From the NCBI RefSeq assembly GCF_001625305.1, contig NW_017804254.1, positions 1,035,103 through 1,099,102 on the forward strand: a DNA stretch of 64,000 nt, read 5' to 3'. The stretch is from Branchiostoma belcheri (Eukaryota; Chordata; Leptocardii; Amphioxiformes; Branchiostomatidae). Positions within the stretch are counted from its first letter, which is position 1, and the number at the start of each line of letters is the position of its first letter. The position numbers and the translations under genes were made by a program. The notes beneath the pieces were generated by a model. It was not told the DNA's origin. It saw only the letters and a program-made list of their open reading frames with translations, and ran no database searches. Positions 60,401-64,000 of the stretch are shown here, in pieces.

Positions 60401-60996
60401 CAAACCTGGCTAACGGTCACTACATACATGTATACATGTACTACAGTACTTAGTCCCATGTGCTTACTACATCCAGGAACTCACACTTGGTATCCCACTA
60501 ATTCTACTCTGGGTACCATGTTACAGTTCTACACTAGCATATAATCACTACACACTACTGGTCTCCTGTGCTTACTGCACCTGCACTACATTACTGCACC
60601 TGTGTGAAACCCATAATGTATTGTGCATAGCACTTAGGCAGAATGTCTCATATAAGGTCATATTCGTGTATAATGTTAACATCCTGTCTGTAGTTTCCAA
60701 ATGTTAAGTTGGAAGAGATGTCGTCTGCAACAGGCAAAATTCTAATGCAACGTTTACCAAAAATCCAACAAAAACCATGAAAAATCAGGATTTCACACAG
60801 GCACACTAGCTCTCAAGTAATCTGGGTCTCATATCACAGTTCTATACTCCCAGAACAGTACCTTCCTCCTCCCTGGCCGCCTGCCGTGCCAGCCTGCAGC
60901 TGTTGGCTCGCACCAGGTCCTCCTGGATACTGCTGAACTGGTCCTGCAGGGCCGGGAAGTGGAAGTCTGTGGACTGCTGACAAACCGAGGAAAAAT
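57431..60996 (-). CDS. C12orf4: C12orf4 homologue (DUF2362), 3' part only
   Basis: The last six exons on the minus strand are 60996-60862, 60182-60099, 58938-58736, 58245-58188, 58014-57947 and 57523-57431, all phase-compatible. The first visible exon starts mid-protein with [20 protein letters not shown]. Later stretches [59 protein letters not shown] and [20 protein letters not shown] match vertebrate C12orf4 closely. The end is [16 protein letters not shown] and a short tail. The human protein is about 550 aa, so more than half of it is encoded upstream, beyond 64000 or in the unresolved repeats. The family is cytoplasmic and implicated in mast-cell degranulation and intellectual disability in vertebrates; its biochemical role is unknown. 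Intron 60098-58939 carries a TTAA-flanked transposon. Confidence 0.93.
59156..59960. mobile_element. piggyBac-like MITE with TTAA target sites
   Basis: TTAA at 59152-59155 and at 59961-59964 flank an 805-bp element. Its termini AGGAGTACTAACCTCCAGAA and the mirrored TTCTGGAGGTTAGTACTCCT extend to about 38 bp with about three mismatches. The TTAA duplication is the hallmark of piggyBac insertion. No transposase is encoded, so it is non-autonomous. It is inserted in an older repeat whose two halves (ACCTTACAGTCTGGTCAGG and CAATCCTTCCACAAATGTG) also occur at 52430-52560. Confidence 0.88.
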
Positions 60997-61024
60997 CTGT
61001 GGACCAAGGACAGGTAATAATCAA

Positions 61025-61099
61025 ACTATCCCGAGTTGCTTTGCGCGCAGGGAGGGTAAGATAGCACGCACCCCCCATCTAGTGTCACTCTGTGGTCGC
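61025..61099. repeat. 75-bp direct repeat, copy 1
   Basis: ACTATCCCGAGTTGCTTTGC through CTCTGTGGTCGC recurs at 63558-63632 with a single difference by eye. It lies just upstream of the first visible C12orf4 exon. Confidence 0.9.
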
Positions 61100-61440
61100 A
61101 GCCCGGACGCCACGGACGTACGCCATGGCGTTCCCGTGTTGCGCGGGGATTTTACCCTGGTCGGAACCATTTTGTTAGAAATTTAGATCGGCCAGGGCGA
61201 CGCAGAGCTGCTGGAGCAGCCGGCAAGTTTCAAACCCAGGAGATGAACCGAGATGAGCTAGCGACGCAGATTGTCATCCTCGGACTGACGGGCCGGGACC
61301 CCAAAGAGCAGTTCACCAGCACCCGGCACATTTCCCGGAAAGACGGCCGCACAAGCGGTCACCAACCTACTGGACGGGCAGGGCGACACAGCCGCAGCCA
61401 AGTTTTTTGTTTGGCCCCAGGTAAAATTAGTGAGAACGAT
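61100..61440. other. GC-rich stretch of unknown nature
   Basis: On the plus strand an open frame runs from about 61243 (MNRDELATQIVILGLTGRDP). It is GC-rich, unlike its surroundings, then enters the minisatellite. I do not recognise the protein; it may be a transposon fragment or a promoter-like island within the C12orf4 intron. Confidence 0.3.
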
Positions 61441-62250
61441 TGTTCGACGGGTAAGAGCAAGTTAAGATGCTCCCCGGACTGTTTTTGGACAAAAATGGAA
61501 TTTTTGAATCTTGCGGGTAAGAGCAAGTCGAGATGCTCCCCGGACTGTTTTTTAGAAACTTTGATTTTGAAAATCTGACGGGTAAGAGCAAGTTGAGATG
61601 CTTCCCGGACTGTTTTTAGAAACTTTGGTTTTGAAAATCCGATGGGTAAGAGCAAGTTGAGATGCTCCCCGGACTGTTTTGGAAAAATGTTGTATTTTTT
61701 GAATTAACGGGTAAGAGCAGGTTGAGATGCTCCCCGGACTGTTTTTAGAAACTTTGATTTTGAAAATCTGACGGGTAAGAGCAAGTTGAGATGCTTCCCG
61801 GACTGTTTTTAGAAACTTTGGTTTTGAAAATCCGATGGGTAAGAGCAAGTTGAGATGCTCCCCGGACTGTTTTTTGGACAAAAATGGAATTTTTGAATCT
61901 TGCGGGTAAGAGCAAGTCAAGATGCTCCCCGGACTGTTTTTAGAAACTTTGATTTTGAAAATATGCGACGAGTAAGAGCAAGTTGAGATGATCCCCGAAC
62001 TGTTTTTTGGAAAAATGTGGATTTTTTAATCTAACGGATAAGAGTACGTTCAGATGCTCCCCCGGAACTACGTTAGAAACGTTGATTTTAAAAAATCTGA
62101 CGGGTAAGAGTCAAGTTGAGGCGCTCGCCGGACTGTTCAAAACGCTTTGATTTGATTGTGGAAATCCGGCAGAGAAGAACAAGTCCCCAAACGGTTGGGA
62201 AAACATTGATTTTGAAAATCCAGCGGGTAAGAGCAAGTTTAGATGCTCCC
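61441..62250. repeat. Minisatellite, about 13 units of about 64 bp
   Basis: The core GGGTAAGAGCAAGTTGAGAT plus GCTCCCCGGACTGTTTTT recurs every 60-70 bp. The spacer between cores comes in at least three types: TAGAAACTTTGATTTTGAAA (A), GGACAAAAATGGAATTTTTG (B), and GGAAAAATGTTG plus a T-rich run (C). Units near 61450-61910 are well conserved; those after 61970 are eroded. Open frames on either strand through it are by-products of the repeat. Confidence 0.92.
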
Positions 62251-62681
62251 CGGACATAAAACTATGTTTATCGGATTTGTGAGAGCGTTGGTAGATGCCA
62301 CCTTCCAAGAAGTAGACGGAGCCCTTCTGTCTTTTGTCCCAATGTAGAGTGGTCACCTCTGTGTGAATCGCGGAAGCAACCCCTGTGTGGGCCCATGTTT
62401 CCTGCGATAAAATGAATATTCCCTTCACACGTGTATGTCAGCCAACACAGGCGGTACAATGTTTGCAACTTGTGTAGAACAATCCCAGGTTTCAGCAAAC
62501 AAACTTGAAACATTATGTTGGCTCGCGGGAACCTCACGTCTTCTGATCCGATTTTCACTAAAAAAATTTTGCTATACCCCAAATTTTGTTTTCCTCACCT
62601 CTCGTTTAACTTGTGCCGACTTCTGAGTACGGTTGAATGGGGGTGGAGTATCTTTTGGCGTTTTTACGTTATCTGTTAACG

Positions 62682-62702
62682 AAAAAAAAAAAAAAAAAAA
62701 AA
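62682..62702. repeat. Poly(A) tract
   Basis: Twenty-one A residues in a row. It could be the remains of a retrotransposed tail, but nothing recognisable precedes it. Confidence 0.9.
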
Positions 62703-63496
62703 CGAAGACAAAAGGAGACACAAATTTGCTTTCATAAAAGCCCTTTCAGCAGCTTTCTGTCCCTGATCTGGTGCCACACATGGTGGTCGGAAATGGTTCC
62801 CACCAACCAAATAATTAGGGCCAGGACAGCCTTTCACCGCTGGCGTCAGTCGAATTGACTCAGCAACTTCGTAACGACCTTTCACAGCGGGTGCGTTGGT
62901 CGCACCCGTCCCCGAGCGGTCGTTCTTCAACTCAGCTTGACACTTGAATAGATCACAGCTACCCTCAGTCGAGAACCGGCCTGAGAAGTACTAGTATGCA
63001 ACTGAAGAAAGTATGCCACGAGGGATCCTACGGGATCAAGTGGCCAGGAGACCCGAGAAGGAGAGCCAGGGGGACAGGCTGTGAACACAGCAGGGATTTC
63101 AAGCCGGTGTTCTGAAGAGTGAAGGACGAGAGATAAGAAAAAACCAAGGGGTACAATGACACTTAATGTACGATTTTGACTAGCGAGAGGTGAGGAAAAC
63201 CAAGGGATACGATGATACATTACTGGATGTATTTGACGGAAACGATTAAAACAGGAGATTTCTGAAGGTTGATATGGACTGCATTTATTTGGTGGACGCA
63301 GGTTACATGGGAAGACGGTGCTAAGGGGGGATTCTCTATGCACGGGGGTAAGGTAAGCGATGGTGAGAAATGGAGTGGCAGAGTAAAGGAAAGGGTGAGT
63401 ATTGGAGGAGAAAAATGTGAGTATTGGGTGTTAGAGCAGGGAAGGACTTGAGGAGAGGATACGAGTAATGTGGGGGCAGGTAAAAGAGGAAAGAAG

Positions 63497-63563
63497 GCCC
63501 CAGTACAACTCTCATATCTTAACCCGAGCAGAGAGCAAAGTGACGAGGGATTTTGATACTATC
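63497..63563. repeat. 67-bp direct repeat, copy 1
   Basis: GGCCCCAGTACAACTCTCAT through GATACTATC recurs at 63777-63843 with one base length difference in the T-run. The end of this copy overlaps the start of the 75-bp repeat at 63558. Confidence 0.9.
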
Positions 63564-63632
63564 CCGAGTTGCTTTGCGCGCAGGGAGGGTAAGATAGCAC
63601 GCACCCCCCATCTGGTGTCACTCTGTGGTCGC
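63558..63632. repeat. 75-bp direct repeat, copy 2
   Basis: Second copy of 61025-61099, in the same orientation about 2.5 kb away, differing at one base (TCTGGTG here versus TCTAGTG). Confidence 0.9.
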
Positions 63633-63776
63633 GGGTAGGATAAAGGGGACCGAAACCATTGCGCATCCCGGGGAATCGGTAGGGGAGACGCATGTCAAGT
63701 TTTAAAAAAAAAAAAAAAATACCCCGCGCAACGACCCAGTCATTTTGCCTCTGTTTGGGCGCTAATGGCCTTTCGC

Positions 63777-63843
63777 GGCCCCAGTACAACTCTCATATCT
63801 TAACCCGAGCAGAGAGCAAAGTGACGAGGGATTTGATACTATC
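63777..63843. repeat. 67-bp direct repeat, copy 2
   Basis: Second copy of 63497-63563, 280 bp away in the same orientation. The two copies bracket the 75-bp repeat and a poly(A)/poly(T)-rich spacer. Confidence 0.9.
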
Positions 63844-63941
63844 TCTTAGTCTTACTACAAAAATTCCTTTACTCTGAAAACAATGTCATTTCTCGTTACC
63901 ATTTCTTGAGATGAAATAGCTCAGCCCTAGCCTGGTTACCA

Positions 63942-64000
63942 AACCTATTATAGCTCCCGAGTCCTACATCCTCTCCGCAGCTCGGGAGCTATAATAGGTT
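63942..64000. repeat. Perfect inverted repeat at window end
   Basis: AACCTATTATAGCTCCCGAG (63942-63961) is exactly mirrored by CTCGGGAGCTATAATAGGTT (63981-64000) around a 19-nt loop. It is probably part of another palindromic MITE that runs on past the window. Confidence 0.8.

Noticed and set aside
61359-61920. Minus-strand frames with repeated SGEHLNLLLP-like peptides
   Set aside because: The unit length of about 64 bp is not a multiple of three and the peptide changes frame between units, so this is a by-product of the minisatellite.
61441-62250. CRISPR-like repeat and spacer pattern
   Set aside because: The spacers are themselves repeated, the units are diverged, and the context is a eukaryotic intron. 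It is a minisatellite.

Overview
The window is animal nuclear DNA with short spliced exons, GT-AG introns, AATAAA signals and many small palindromic transposons. There are no bacterial-style operons. The gene set (an astacin protease with domain shuffling, MUSTN1, RPS16, ZC3H11A, GTF2H1, Pitchfork/PIFO, C12orf4), the close fit of protein lengths to vertebrate orthologues, and the compact introns full of hairpin MITEs suggest an invertebrate chordate. My best guess is amphioxus (Branchiostoma); this is inference, not proof.

Layout. Bases 1-16,100 hold no gene I can support, only MITE relics, a dispersed 180-bp repeat and clusters of CRE-like and CTCF-like sites. 16,181-24,852 (+) is a complete 15-exon gene for a secreted astacin-TSP1-CUB-MAM metalloprotease (606 aa by my splicing) with a TATA box. 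24,853-26,579 is intergenic with MITEs. 26,580-29,946 (-) is a three-exon MUSTN1 homologue (about 100 aa). 31,160-33,635 (+) is RPS16 (146 aa) with a 5'TOP-like start and a LINE tail in intron 3. 33,618-36,910 has no confident gene, only one possible decayed coding stretch. 36,911-43,536 (-) is ZC3H11A (849 aa), with an expanded array of KTLxEI repeats and an assembly gap (40,319-40,627) inside an intronic inverted-repeat element. 47,352-53,669 (-) is GTF2H1, the TFIIH p62 subunit (550 aa, 13 exons). 53,888-56,349 (+) is PIFO/CIMAP3 (193 aa, 6 exons), head to head with GTF2H1 across a 218-bp shared promoter containing nested palindromes and an RFX-like site. 57,431-60,996 (-) holds the last six exons of a C12orf4 (DUF2362) homologue; its 5' exons lie beyond the window. 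61,000-64,000 is repetitive, with a 64-bp minisatellite of about 13 units and interspersed direct duplications.

The genes do not form one pathway. They are housekeeping genes (RPS16, GTF2H1, ZC3H11A), a ciliary gene (PIFO), a muscle-type gene (MUSTN1) and an extracellular protease. All exon boundaries were placed by hand from splice consensus and protein similarity. In each complete gene the exon phases join into one open frame, which is the main support for the models.
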